From NCBI GenBank assembly GCA_000733355.1, contig JNVV01000005.1:906649-970648 (forward strand): a DNA stretch of 64,000 nucleotides, read 5' to 3'. Position 1 is the stretch's first letter. Each line of letters begins with the position of its first letter. The translations under genes were made by a program, and so were the position numbers. Positions 1 through 12,649 of the stretch are shown here, in pieces. The notes below the pieces were generated by a model that searched no databases, was not told where the DNA came from, and worked only from the letters and a program-made list of their open reading frames with translations. The stretch comes from Falciphora oryzae. Its lineage: Eukaryota > Ascomycota > Sordariomycetes > Magnaporthales > Magnaporthaceae.

Positions 1-1807
1 CCTCTCTGTCAAATGGAAGATCGGCGGGCGCCACCGCCCTTCGCGGTGTCGGATGCAACACTGGAACCCTCAACACTCGACATGCCCACCATCCTTGCTG
101 GCCGTGTCTTCCACACCACGGTGGTTTAATCGATTCACGCATTGGTCTGAACTGTTGGGAATGGACCAGGCCAGCCAATTCTCAGGGTAGCATCCGTCCA
201 GCACTAAATTCTTCTGACCTGCATCAATGGAGTCACACCGGCCACATTGCCGTACCAGAAAATAGCAGAAAGCGACGGGAAGCGCGCTGTCAGATTTTCG
301 TCATAAAACAAAATGCTAGCCGGCTCAGCTACCCGCTGGAACTTCGAAGAAGCTTGGTACGGATCCTGCTAGTCGCCGTTTCCCCCGGCGGAAGTCGAGA
401 AGCCGAGTGGGAAGGACTAATATCAGAGGTTGAAAAAATCGCCCAAAGCAGTTATCCGCATCGTGCATTTGCCAGCTGTAGCCGTCGGGTGCTGGACCAC
501 ACGATGCCACATCGGTGAGCAGACCATTGGCCTTTGCGTGTTCCCACAGGGGAAGGAGGAGAAAAAAGAAGGAAAGAAAAAAAAAGAAAAAAAAAAAAGT
601 GACGGTACGGGTGGAAAGGACAAATCTCCGTGCCGTTTTCTCCAACCACATCTAGCCTGGCGTGGCGTTGGCTAACGAGGTCGGTCCAGGGGAGCAGAAG
701 ATCCAGAGATTGAGCGCCGGGATTTTGCTGACGGCGGGACGGCTGTGCAATTGCGGTTTAGCTTACTACAATCAAATCTCACTGATCGCGCCGGGAAAAT
801 CCAGGTCGCGGATGAACCCACGAATCATCGTGCACCACTACCATCCAACTGCTTCCCTTCGACCCCAGCAGATTTCCAGATCGGGAAGCTTCCCCTCATC
901 GGTGGCCGCATTAGGGAACTTGGCGGCATACTGATGATTGGCTGCGTCAGCCTCGCCTGGTTTTCTTATCGTGTCTTTTTTTTTTTTGTCTTGCATCCAG
1001 AGTTGAGGAATTGGAACCATCCCGCCATGTAGCTGATGTTCCGGACGGTCATAGTCGGGAATATACTGGAAAAGAAGGGACGGAAATATGCATGGTAGAC
1101 ACTGACACTGGGCAAGTCAACATAATGAATGGTTGTGCTTGCTCACTTAGCTTCAAAGACGTAACATATCGTGCTCCTATCAAGGCAGACCAAAGGACTT
1201 TGGTCTAACCACTATCCATATTTTATTGCTTCCTCTTGTCTTCCAACAATCGTGTTGGTGGGACGTCGGCCCAATTGCCGGCGCCTCGGCTTCCTTCTCT
1301 ATCGCGTCATCATCCCCCGGGACGAAGACCCTGGACTCTGCTAGGCATCCCATCTCTGGTTTTTTCTTTTTTACTCTAGGAAAATCCCGCCTTTCACCTC
1401 CAGTTCTCCCGATCGAGGCACTTCCCGGAAGGATGAGTTCCCCTGCGTTTCTCCTGCGCCTCTCACTGCGGCGGGGAAGCATTGGATGGCGGGGAGAGGG
1501 AATACGTGACTGGAAAACCCGCGAAATGTGACTGACAGCGGATTCGCGCCGATCTATGACTGCTCGTCGCCAACGAAAACGGAAAGTGCCTCGCGGGGGC
1601 CCTTAGACGGATACACACTTTCCACCCCACGGGCCTTTGCCTTTTTTCACCTTCTCATTAATCTGCATGGTACCTCCCTGAGGTCCGGAGTCGCTTCTTC
1701 GCGAGTACAACGTGACTGATGCACCACACCGGCCAGCCTTCCATTCCCTGCCCCGGTTGACCGAAAGGAGCTATCGCGCCCCAGCCCGATAAAAGACACA
1801 GCGCAGG

Positions 1808-1827
1808 AAAAAAAAAAAAAAAAAAAA
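1808..1827. repeat. poly(A) tract, 20 nt
   Basis: Uninterrupted run of 20 A in intergenic DNA. It is one of several such tracts in the window and has no visible target-site duplication or element body attached. Confidence 0.9.
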
Positions 1828-3621
1828 GAGGGCCGATAGAAAAGGAAAGGAAGCAGAAGAGAAGAAGGCCCGAGGCCGGATCCGCTCCCCTGCAGGTGAT
1901 GTGTCACGCTTTTTCCACCTGCTCGGCGAGGGCCACCAGATGCCATATGAGGAATAGCCCGGAAAAAATGGAGCAGTCCCCTCCCGTCCGGATAAACTCG
2001 TCCGGCAAAGGGCAACAGGCGCGATGTTGGTGAGCCATTTTCCCCTTGGCCGCAAGTGGCAGGAAGGTGAAAGGTCGGTCCTCGCTTCGGTCTCGTCACG
2101 CCTGCGATATCCTTGCTGCTGCATGAACTACCCTCTGGCGCGCAGCTCGGCTTTTCCAACTCGCATGGTCCTTCCAGGCAGACGGTGGAAGCTCTTGAGC
2201 TCTTCTCCAGCCATAGCATTGCAACAAAGATCCCCATCGGGGCCGTAGGCGAGTTTAAGCCCCGGTGGGCCGGTCCAGGTAGGCAGGCAGAGCCCCACCG
2301 ATACCTTTCTCGTTACAGAAGGCCGTTGAAAGAAATATTTCGCTAGAAAGAGCAGCGAGCCGACGCCTGTCGAACGGGGCCCCTTCATGCTGGAAAAGGC
2401 AGGTCGGGGAGTTTGGAAGTCGCACGGAAAGCATTGAGTGTGGCAATTCTGAATCGGGGATATCGGGAATCCACTCCCCAGTCCATCCTTTTGGTCAAGC
2501 GAAAAGTCGAAAATAGCTTCAAGATCGGTCGAGAGTCGGGCGCGTGGCGTTTGACAGATCGCATCGCATCTACCGGTGGCAGTGAAACATGGGAGAGATC
2601 CCCCCCGATAAGTGGGCACATCGAGGGCCACAGCCGTGAAGCTGAAACCGCCAGCGACTTTCGATCCACCGTAGCACTGCCGCCCGCCCGCCCGCCCGAT
2701 GCCAGGGACAAAAAGCCCCAGACGAAACACAAAAAAAAAAGCCGAGGGCAGGACGGAGAGCGGGCCAACCGGGTTGTGTGGACGTGTCAAAGCAGCAAGG
2801 CGCCGTCAGCGTTGAGGCCCACGTGCCGACAACGCACAAAGACCGAGGACGACGTTTTCGATTATTTGAGCAGATAGGTAGGTGGCATGTGTGTCGATAA
2901 TCTGGGGCGGTGGACTCGATGAATATGGCCATTATGGCGGCGACACCCGTAACGGGAAGTTGTCCAGCAATAAGAGGCAAGTCGCTATAGCCCTACGTGT
3001 AACGCCATTGGCTGCGCGGTCTGGGGGCTCCGCTTCCCAGGCTTGCCATCTTGCGCCTTGCGGATTCTGCCCCAGTTTCTTGGTCAAAGTTATGTGTGAT
3101 TCCGTTGGTGCGGCGGTGGGGGATGGACGGCAATGGCACCGAGTTGAGAGCCGGCACCGCTCGAAGAGGATGGTCTGACCTGCTTTTTTCGCCACGGGCA
3201 AACGAAAAGGGCATGTGAACAAAAGCCAATCGTCCGTATCGAGAAAAAAAAAAGGGTTCGACATCGGGCAGGTAGCAGCGAGCCCGTGGTTTTTGACGCT
3301 TTGATACCACGCAAACCTTAGTTGAAGAGAAGTGCTCGTTTCGAAACGTCACATCAACTCTAACCCAACCTCCCGGGCAACAGCCGATTCCGCGCGAATC
3401 TTGTTTGTTTTGGCGAGCGTATGCGTATGGCGATGTGGAACCACCGATGGGCTTCCTCTGGGTGGTTCCTCTGCTACCCTTTTTTTTTTCTCGACAAGGA
3501 AGATGGCGACGGTGGTAGTTGAGCTTGGGCCAACGCACATTGTGCCTGCTTTGCAAGTGCATGTTTTCTGCATGCGGTTCCCACGGGTGGATCCGAAATG
3601 GGTGTTGGCTTGCAGCGTCCC

Positions 3622-3641
3622 TTTTTTTTTTTTTTTTTTTT
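3622..3641. repeat. poly(T) tract, 20 nt
   Basis: Uninterrupted run of 20 T in intergenic DNA, with shorter T runs nearby (for example near 3480). Confidence 0.9.
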
Positions 3642-4855
3642 CCGTCTATCCGCCATCCCTCGCGCGCTTCCATCGGAATAAGCGTTTCAAAGCCATGTCG
3701 GCGAACACCAGAAAAGCAAGTGAAAGTGAGGCGAGAGAAGACATTTAGAAGCCGCCGTCGATCATCTTTTCCTCTGGCGAAGCCGCCTGAGAATAAAAAG
3801 CAAAGATGGCGGCTAGCAAGATTAGCATCTGGCTCTCAAATCGCCCGTCCGTTTCAGAGCTGGCGGTGACAGGAAGCCCACCCCCACTTTGTCAGGCGTC
3901 TTTCTTAGCAAGCCACACACTATCGAATTGACGCCTGAGGCGCTTGATGTGTGTCCACAGAAATGCACGTGTTTCGTTGAGACCTCTGCAGTGAACGTCG
4001 TTGTGATAAGTCAAAATCCTAGTATCCATGTCGTCGCACCCGCGCCCAGGCACGTAGGATGGGAAGATACTTTGCGCCACCGCGAGCCTGGGAAAGTTGG
4101 GGGTTTCATTTCCCGCCCGCATGACGTGTGCCCTCGCCTACGCAAACCCATAGCGGAGGAATGGCAGGGTGCAGCCTGCCTTCCTGCAATACTCGGCCTC
4201 TTTTTCCTATTCGACGCGTCCGTCCCCGATGGCCGGGCATCCTCTCGGCTTGCGCGGCGTGCGCGCGCACCCTGCCAGGGGGAAACTGTCACGCAACAAG
4301 GGAGAGGCCAGCACCGCAGCTTGCCGGGCCGGCGGTAAGGGATCCCCATGCCTGCCCTTTACCGCCCGGCTGATAAAGGTGTGCACCTCGTCTATCTACA
4401 CTCACCTTGTTGAGGCGCCCAGGAGGATGCACTTATGGCGAAAGGATGTACCCACATAGGCAGGTAGCCAGCAGGCGGCCAGCCCCTCGCAAGATCTTGG
4501 TTCTCCGGCAAGGAGGGGAAAGCGCACAGAGAGGGGCCCGGGGAGGTGAGAGGAGGGCCGCGATGCAGCCAAGCACTTGGGAGCCAAGGAGACGAGGGCC
4601 CGACGAGCCGCGTGAGGTCTTTACCTCCGCACGCACGACTGCTCCCATTCTTGATTTTCCTTCGCTTCCGTGTTCTGTAGTACAACTCTGTTGGAGGACA
4701 GAAGGGACAGGCGCGCACAACGCGGAATGGTGCATTCGATGTTTCTTGCAGCATCCATATCATGACATGAAGCCAATCACAGACATTGAGGTCGCAATTG
4801 GCGGCTGACGACAGCGCCTGCATTTTCGTCCCGAAAAGTCACATCATCCCAGCTC

Positions 4856-4874
4856 TTTTTTTTTTTTTTTTTTT
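4856..4874. repeat. poly(T) tract, 19 nt
   Basis: Uninterrupted run of 19 T in the gene-free left region. Confidence 0.9.
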
Positions 4875-6620
4875 GGTCAACCCCTTGTCACGGCGGCAAT
4901 CTGCGCTCCCGACGGGCCATCGTCTTGACTGTGGTGATGTGCACGGAGATATAGAATCGGCCAGTATCGAAGAATACGAACTTCACGGCCAGAGCTGGCC
5001 TTTCCATGGCGTGCATGGCTACCGGAGTGTCCGCCTAGTGGCGGACAGGCATGCTACTTGCTTCTTGGGCTGTCAGGTCTTCTATCTCTTGCTTTTTTTT
5101 TTTGTTCTCCCGCGCCGCTCACTGATCTTTTTTGGGAGGCCGACAAAAAAAAAAAAAAAGCCATGCCAAGGCATGACGATCCGGGAGATTACAACACCCT
5201 AAGAATTCCAACCGGGCCTTTCCCGGCTCCCCCGCCCACATCAGGCCAGGCAGAGAGAGGCGTATGGGATGTTGCAGGTACGGAACTTGTTTTTCTTGTG
5301 CTGTGGTGGCTATGAATATCCGCAAAGAATGGGCCGGGATGACGCCCGCTGCCTTGGTGGGAAAAGGCTCGGCGGCAAATACAATAGGGAACCCGTGTTC
5401 CCTTCTTCCCGCGCAGCACGAACACGACGAAGCGGAGCCGGTGCCTCGGAAGGCCGAGTTGCCCGTACTCAGCACCGGAACCAAACACCTCGGTCCTGCG
5501 GGACACACCCCTCCTCCGACGTGGTGTGCCTTACTTGATACCGTGCATGTACGGAGCTAAGGCGCGTCTACGATATGCTTTCATTTATTTGTCCACGGGC
5601 TATTCGCATTCGCAACTGGCAACCATGGATGCGTGGCCGTTTCCGATCAGTCGCACATACTAAAGCAGATAGTCGGTCCGTGGCGTAGGACGCGGGGGCG
5701 GCTCGGCCTCGCCAACCTGGGCATGAGATTAAATGCCAATTTCTTCAACCACCGCGCGGCACACGCGACGAGGGAGCAGCAGCAGGTATTGGGCAAGAGA
5801 CGGGTTGGTTGGTTGGCTGGGGTAATGGCCCCACGAATACCCGTATACCTAACCTCCAGGCCTGCATGTTGACAATGTGCCTATGCAGTGTCTGCTGTAT
5901 GTGCATCACATCCGGTATGTGCCTCGGCAGCGGGGGAACGAGCTCAACAGACCAGACGGCGCGCACCTCCTCGCTGCCCGCCGTCAGCCGGCCCACAACC
6001 GCCGACGCACACTGTTGCAGCACAGCACACAACCAAACAACCAACCAAGAATGGCCGGGCCTGGCGCTGCGGCAAGCCTTTCTGGACAGCTGCAAGCGAG
6101 GACCACGCAGACTGGCTGGCTGGCCGGATAGCTGCTGCTGCTACCAGGCCAGTTACCACCCTCCCAGTGATTCCCCGGCCTGCAGCACAAATTTGGGGTT
6201 TGATTTTTCTCTTACACGAGTACCAAGCATTCAAGCCTTGCGGCGAGGGTGACAGGATAAGAAAAATAAAAATAAAAATAAAACGATTAGGCCTTGCATC
6301 CTGGATACAGCGGCCGTCTTTGTTGGCCGCGCGCACGCCAGTCGCTGCTTTTGCGTTGGAAGCAGAATGGAGGCGGTCGAAAACGGCCTTGTGCACTACC
6401 CGGAAATCTGGTTCAGGTAATTTGCCCTATGAGGATTTTCCGCCCATCTGCATTCCGCTTTTGTATGGAGCGACATTGCAATATCGAACCGTTGGTCGAT
6501 GGAGAAGAGCGAAAAATAGAAAGCAGCACCAACCAACGACGTGATTGATGGATCGATTGATTCTGGCCCTCCCCACCAACCGCAGAGGTCGCATTTTTGG
6601 TGCCCAAGGCATGGAGCCGT

Positions 6621-6660
6621 CAGCCAGCAGCCAGCAGCCAGCAGCCAGCAGCCGGCAGCC
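6621..6660. repeat. 7-bp tandem repeat (CAGCCAG)n
   Basis: Between five and six copies of a 7-bp unit CAGCCAG, the fifth carrying one substitution (CAGCCGG). It is a short minisatellite in non-coding DNA. Confidence 0.9.
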
Positions 6661-8451
6661 ATCCTCGTGGTGTGGTGTTTTCGTCAACTCCGACTACTTG
6701 CAGTGCTGTGTGAACAAATCTGCGGATATTGCATTGACGTACGGACGGAGAACCGTCACCAGGAGGGCAGGCCACCCTCCACGACCGCCATCCTGGCCCA
6801 TCATATTCGGCCATTTGAGCCGGGAAATCGACGATCCTGGAACTGCGGATATTCAGCCGTCGAGGAGGGTGGGGAGGGAATAAGGTGTGCGAGGCCTGGT
6901 TCGATATGCTTCTGCTGCTGCTGCTGTTGGTGCAAGTGCAAACAAGCAGCACACAGGCAGCAAGCCACGGGCAAACAGCAAGTGGGCAACGATGCAGAGG
7001 GACTCGCCTCGACGCGGTCACCTGCCGAACCCTTGCCATTCTCTCGAGTCGATTCCACACGTCTTCCAGACCGTTTCTTTCCTCCTCTTTTTTTGGCACT
7101 GGGCTGGCTGGGCGAGCCGTGGAGAGAGAGAGGGCTGGGGTTTCGAACACTCGCCTCGCAAGCTGCCACAGGCTCGCAAACTGCCTCGAAGCGAGGCCGG
7201 TCAGCGCGTGCTGGGCTGCATCTCGTGCTTGTGAGCACCACCGGCACCGCATAAGCCCCTCCCCGGGCACAAGCACAAGTGACCTGCTGCCTGGTGCAAC
7301 AAACTTGCCTGGAGGGTTCCACTTGCCCTGCCTTCTCTCTTTGCGCCGCCCTCTCGTGGAAAGCAGGCTGGCAAGCAGCCCAGCAATCATCCAAGATCCC
7401 TGGTCCCAAAATGGGAGTGGAGTATCTCGGCCGCCCTTCCTCCCCTATCCATGTTCTGTTCCTCTCTTCCCACACACCCCCGTCTGTTGACGGCTGGGGA
7501 GTGACCCAGAAAAAAAAACGATCCACTTCTCGCTCTTGCAGGCCGTCGCCACTACCCCTGTCCGCCTTTAGCAGCCACCCTGGTTGTGCCTGACTAGGCC
7601 CCCATGTCACCACTCAGAAGGGCCTACCCCGGCTCCCCTGTGCCCCTGGTTTCTTAGGGCCCTCCCAGTGCTAGGGAGCTGCTGTGCTAGCTTGCGTCCC
7701 CATGTCCCTGCCCGTTGGAAGCCCTCTAGGGAGGTCACACACAACACCCAACTCTCCCCAGTGGCCGGTACGCAACTTATACATAATAGCATTGAAGGCC
7801 CGGGTCCAGCTCCCGTCCCCCACAAGCTTACCCCCCTTCTTCTCATCTTCACGCTTTGTTTTGCAATCTTGGTTCTACAAGGAAACGAAGGGGAACTAAA
7901 CACACGAGCCGGCCTTCCTTCGGATCCATCACGAGAGACCCGGGACCGGCAAAGAGAGCGACGCAGCGGCAGACGACAAGCACGTGCTGCGGCTCAGAAA
8001 GAGATATCCCTTTTGGTTGCAACGACGTTCGGGGAAAGCAGTAACAGCACCTGCCAACCCGATGCTGGTTGGTCGGGCGTATAGGGGCAAAACCTAAAGA
8101 CCAATAACGCCACGGGGGATCCTCTGTCACAACGGCACGACTCGACAGCCGATCCAACGACGCCATAGCGCTGGTTGTGCTCACCTGCCTGTGTGGGAAC
8201 CACCTCCCCGGCGTTGTACGCGAAGCTGGTCCGGGACCTGTCATCGACTGACACGCCCGGCACATCCGCCTCGGGGCCCGTCTCCACCGCGCGCGACCTT
8301 GGAACGAAATTTCGGCCCCGTTGTGGTGCCCACCTTGCGTACGCTGGTCCGCCCTGCTGGCTGGGATTATAGCGACCACATAAGGGGATACAAAAAGAAA
8401 AGGCGAAGGAAAACAAAAAAACATAACAGAGACGCTAACGGCGGCCTGTCA

Positions 8452-11019
8452 ATGCCATCCACCATGTGGGCCAGCTCTGCACTGCCCATCCTCTCCGGCG
8501 ACCGCATAGGGCGCCGAAACAAAAACAGCTCTCCGCCCTCTCCTCCAAGCTCGGCCGCTCTGGCTCAGCTGCACAGCCAGAATATCACGGACCTGCTTGA
8601 GCCCGCCATCGACGGGCCACCTTCCCCAGAGAGCATCCGGGCCTTCAGTCAGCAGATGAGGCAGTCGTCGGTCCAGGAGAAGCACCAGAGCCGCCAGACG
8701 TCCTCGTCCGGCTCGTCATCGCTGCTCTCCCTCGTCTCCTCGGACCGCCCTTCATGGGAGCACCAGTTCGACGGGCCACCCGCCTTGTCCCGCCGGTCCT
8801 CGAGCCGCTCCACCAACAGCATCATGCAGGCGCCACCGCAGCGGGAGCGTGCTGACAGCGTCCAGATCTTCGGCAAGAACATCTTCAACCGCAAGAGCCG
8901 GCTGCGGAGGGACAGCAGCGCCCAGAGCTCCACCTCCGGCTCTGTCTACTCCTCCGACATGCCGTCTGACGCCAACGCCGCCTCGGGCTCGCCCGCCGGC
9001 CACATCATCCCCTCCCTCTTCAGCCGGAGGAGGACACAGAGGCCCGGGTCGCTGGCCACCGACTCTAGCCGCCCTCAGATCTCGGGCCCTTACAACTTCC
9101 AGCACGTCACTCACACCGACAAGGAGCGCCTCAACAACCTGCAGAGGTCCAGCAGTGCCGTCCTGCAGACCGAGCTCTCCACCATCCGCACTTCCCAGGT
9201 GCCGTCCAGCGGCTCGCTGAAGGGTATCCAGGCCGAGAACCTGCGCTTCCCTGACTTCAACTCGGCTGAGAACCTGGCCACCCTGGATGAGGACTCTACC
9301 ATCACCATGGATGACAACATCTCGCCCAGGTCAAGCATCTCCGCCGGCGCTTCTCGGCAGTCTGAGACTCCCTCGCCTCCCCGGAGGTCATCAATGAGAT
9401 CGATCCGCTCTCAAGAGCAGATAAGTGGGCAGACGACGCCCCCGATGCCGCCGCCGCGGGTGTCGAGCAGGATGTCTATGAGGAACGACAGCATCGATGG
9501 GTTCATTGTCGACAGGCCTCAGACCAGCGCCGGCATCTCGGAGAGGCTGGTTGAGAGCATAGAAGAGCACGACGACGAGGATGAGGAGGACGACGAGGAC
9601 GAGGGTCTGCAGATGCGCTCCGGCTTCCGCGAGAGCTACGTGCTGCCAACAGAGTACAGGTTCTCCCGCATCCTGTCGGTGGGCGGCGGCGGCGGCGCCG
9701 AGGGCTCCAACTGGCCGCTGATATCGCCCACCAACGCCTCCTTCGACACCAACCTGGCCGACGTGCCCGAGGAGGAGGAGAACGCGGCCCTCAACCAGGC
9801 CCGCTCGAGGCTCAGCATCATCAGCACGCACTCGTCGCTGAGGGGCAGCAACTCGGTGCCGCTGCTGAGGCAGCTCAGCCTGCGCCAGGCCGCCGCCTCC
9901 GCCCCTCGCCCGCGCGCGCCGAGCAACGCCTCGGACACGCTGGGCCGCTTCGAGTTCGTCAACACGCAGCCCGCACCCGGCGACGTCCCCGAGGGCGGCG
10001 ACGCGGCCGAGTTCCTGTCGCGCGAGAGCTGGGAGGACGACATCGACTACTGCTACGAGCACGAGGTCGAGGCCGACTGCAACTACGCCTGGGAGCGGCC
10101 GTCTCTCGACCTCTCGCGCGAGGACGGCACGGCCACGCCCGTCGACTTTGACGCCGCCGCCGACCGCGCCGACGACGACCTGTTGCCCTCGTCCCCCATC
10201 GGCCTGCACCCGGGCCACTACGACATGCCCGCCCTCAGCCCCGCCAGCCAGGTGTCGATGAACACGGCCTCGGAGGCCTTCACGCCCGTCTCGGCCGTCG
10301 CGCCCACCCCCAACACCGCCAACTTCTCGCTGCCCCGGGGCAACGACGTGATGCTCAAGCCGCTGCACGTGCGCAGCGGCTCGACCTCGACCTTCAAAGA
10401 GTCGCAGGGCTTCAATCTGTCGCCCTCGCTCCTCATCCCGGGCACCGACTACCACCGCCAGATGCACATGCTCGACGACCGCGAGTGGTACCAGCAAGAG
10501 GACGACTCGGTCGTCACCTACCTGCCCTACCAGGAGCCCGTGCTCAGCATGGACCGCTCCGCCCTGCTGATCCAGCCGCGCACCAGCGCCTCCACCGTCG
10601 CCAGCAGCGCCGCCGACTCGGCCGACCTGCACCAGCGCCGCCACAACTCGACCGCGTCCGCCGCCTCCACCGCCCTGACCGACCTGACCCGCAGCACCAG
10701 CTCCGTCAACATGCAGGGCTTGGTCAACAATGGCACAGAGTCCGCCGCGTCCGCCGAGGAGCGCCGCAACTTCAGCCACATCCTGCCCGCGTCGCCGCGC
10801 AAGACCAAGGACGAGGCTGCCGCCGCCAGCAAGCCCTCCAAGCTGCGCAAGGAGCCCGCCTCGGCCGCGCCCACCATCCCCGCGCCCTCGCCCCCGCCCA
10901 TGCTGCGCCGCCGCCGCGCAAAGACGATGGGCTCCGAGGCCGCGCCCGCGCTGGCCAGGCCGACCACGGCCCCCTTCGCCTCGTACCCGGCCTACAACCT
11001 TGCCTTCTCGCGTATCTGA
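8452..11019 (+). CDS. CRIB-domain protein, putative Cdc42/Rac effector
   Basis: A single exon encodes 855 residues. The chosen ATG (8452) is the first in frame and begins MPSTMWASSALP; the frame stays open upstream but without an ATG. At residues 210-223 it has a CRIB motif (ISGPYNFQHVTHTD), matching the ISxPxxFxHxxH consensus that binds GTP-loaded Cdc42 or Rac. The rest is low-complexity and predicted disordered: Ser/Arg-rich N-terminus, a run of Asp/Glu around residues 367-382, and an Ala/Pro/Ser-rich C-terminus with basic patches. No kinase, PH or SH3 domain is visible, so it is not a PAK kinase. By family knowledge it may act as a polarity scaffold in the manner of yeast Gic proteins; that role is inference. 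Its upstream spacer is the longest in the window. Confidence 0.8.
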   Translation: MPSTMWASSALPILSGDRIGRRNKNSSPPSPPSSAALAQLHSQNITDLLEPAIDGPPSPESIRAFSQQMRQSSVQEKHQSRQTSSSGSSSLLSLVSSDRPSWEHQFDGPPALSRRSSSRSTNSIMQAPPQRERADSVQIFGKNIFNRKSRLRRDSSAQSSTSGSVYSSDMPSDANAASGSPAGHIIPSLFSRRRTQRPGSLATDSSRPQISGPYNFQHVTHTDKERLNNLQRSSSAVLQTELSTIRTSQVPSSGSLKGIQAENLRFPDFNSAENLATLDEDSTITMDDNISPRSSISAGASRQSETPSPPRRSSMRSIRSQEQISGQTTPPMPPPRVSSRMSMRNDSIDGFIVDRPQTSAGISERLVESIEEHDDEDEEDDEDEGLQMRSGFRESYVLPTEYRFSRILSVGGGGGAEGSNWPLISPTNASFDTNLADVPEEEENAALNQARSRLSIISTHSSLRGSNSVPLLRQLSLRQAAASAPRPRAPSNASDTLGRFEFVNTQPAPGDVPEGGDAAEFLSRESWEDDIDYCYEHEVEADCNYAWERPSLDLSREDGTATPVDFDAAADRADDDLLPSSPIGLHPGHYDMPALSPASQVSMNTASEAFTPVSAVAPTPNTANFSLPRGNDVMLKPLHVRSGSTSTFKESQGFNLSPSLLIPGTDYHRQMHMLDDREWYQQEDDSVVTYLPYQEPVLSMDRSALLIQPRTSASTVASSAADSADLHQRRHNSTASAASTALTDLTRSTSSVNMQGLVNNGTESAASAEERRNFSHILPASPRKTKDEAAAASKPSKLRKEPASAAPTIPAPSPPPMLRRRRAKTMGSEAAPALARPTTAPFASYPAYNLAFSRI

Positions 11020-12649
11020 GCCTGTTCAATATTCTATGTTCGGCCAGACCGAGAATTGGGGGCGCATCTCCACTTTCTCCCTTTGCAGACGCGGTCTGTG
11101 TGCGAAGACACGCACGTGGGGATTGTCCAGCCCCCTTTTTCGCATAAGTCCGAGGCCCACACACCTCGACGACGACTTACTCGCCATTATTTTTTCTTCT
11201 TTTTTTCAACCACCTCCCTATTATTCCAATATGCATCATCAAAGTATATTCGGCTATCGCCCTTGCTTTGTGGGACGCGCAGCGACTCGGGGTCGATGAC
11301 GACTAATCCGACCTTGCCTCTCATCATCACTTATACCTCCTTCCATTTTCTGTCATCATATTTTATCCTCATTTCTAGTCCTGACTCGGGGCGTCACGAT
11401 CTCCTTACCTATATCGGCCACATACATCAGCCACCGCGTTTACTTCCATTGTCACATTATCATCATCTCCTACTTTGGGACCACAAAAAAACCATCTCGC
11501 CCCATCCCGGCGGGTAACCTATAGACATCTCGGTTTTTTTTTTTCTTATGGCGGGACCGGAAGACGTGCCTCTTGGATAAGAGGCAAACAAAAGATTGTG
11601 AACAAACCACCACATATCGAGGAAGAGGATCAAGCAACGACAACCCTCTCCACATCTCATTATTATATCATCATCGTCATCATCTGCCAACTCGCGGGCC
11701 CCGCAGGCGGCACTCTCCTTTGTCATCCTTTTAACTCTTCATCTCGTCCTTTTTTTTCTTTTTCTTTCTTTTTCTTTTTTCTTGGAGATGAAGAGTGTAC
11801 TACCTTTTTTTAGGGATCAGGTTTTTTGGAGGGCGGATAAAGGAAGGGTGGACGAGTGACTACGACTGGTTACGATTTTGACTCACAAACACTACCAAAA
11901 CAAGCACAAACATCAAAGACATAACAAAAAGAAAGACAAATGTACTGGCCCCGAGGCCTCTAGCTGTATACATGTACACCAAAGATATTCTGGAAGGAGC
12001 TGGCTCTCGGTTTTGGCCTGGGACGAGATCCATGGGCGAGACAAGCCTTTGTTAGCTAAACCACATGCCTGCCAAAGCAATATTAAAGAAAAAATATTGA
12101 AGCTATCATCCATTCTACCGTGATCTGTGTGTAGTCCCGAACTCGAATAGCGAAGCACTGTCGCCTCCAAAGATGTGTCACGAACAAGGCCTGCGTCCAC
12201 GCTAGAAACCGCTGTTCCTTTGCACGACGGTCATCGTAGAAAAGCACCAGGGAACCTCCGAGCATGCTGGCCAGAGACGCAAACACACGACGCCGAGGCT
12301 TCTCCAGCGGCTTGCTGCCTAAGCATATTTCGGCCTCTGGGATCGCAGGCGTCTGGAAACGGGACGCTTTGGAGTCGACGTTGATCCACCGGGGAAGGCA
12401 AGAGAGTCGGCCGCCCCATAGAAACCTCCGGTCACCCTGGCAGGGCCATCTCTGCAGGGATCGCAACCTGCGCAAAAATCCGCAGCTCATGTGTGGCATT
12501 GGGCATCAAACAGCCCGTCGAGCATGCTCTGTTAGACATCGGCATCAGATCGGCCGGCACCATGGCGACCGTTGCAACGCCAGAGCGCCCATTTTTCGCC
12601 TCACTGATCCTCCTGCCAGTGGCGCCTCCTCTTGCAAACAACTAGCCGG
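11020..12649. other. convergent intergenic region
   Basis: This lies between the 3' ends of the CRIB gene and the kinase-like pseudogene. It holds long pyrimidine-rich stretches on the + strand (dense C/T with T runs around 11190-11210, 11530-11545 and 11748-11782), which probably include 3' UTR and poly(A)-signal sequence. No coding exon is supported. Confidence 0.6.

Larger units (their letters stand above)
1..8451. other. 8.4-kb region without a convincing gene
   Basis: No open frame here has a recognisable domain, sustained codon bias or a plausible exon chain. The longer open frames (notably around 6540-7610) are open in several frames at once on both strands, as expected of GC-rich non-coding DNA. 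The region holds many homopolymer A/T tracts, short tandem repeats and pyrimidine-rich stretches. It ends at the CRIB-domain gene, so its right part is probably promoter and 5' leader of that gene. A non-coding RNA cannot be excluded by eye. Confidence 0.6.

Noticed and set aside
6541..7613. Overlapping open frames of up to 270 codons on both strands
   Set aside because: All six frames are unusually open here, none has a domain, and the translations differ in composition from the window's real genes; the low-complexity repeats nearby explain part of it.
9391..10779. 462-codon minus-strand frame
   Set aside because: Antisense shadow of the CRIB-domain gene with Gly/Ala/Val/Arg-rich composition and no domain.
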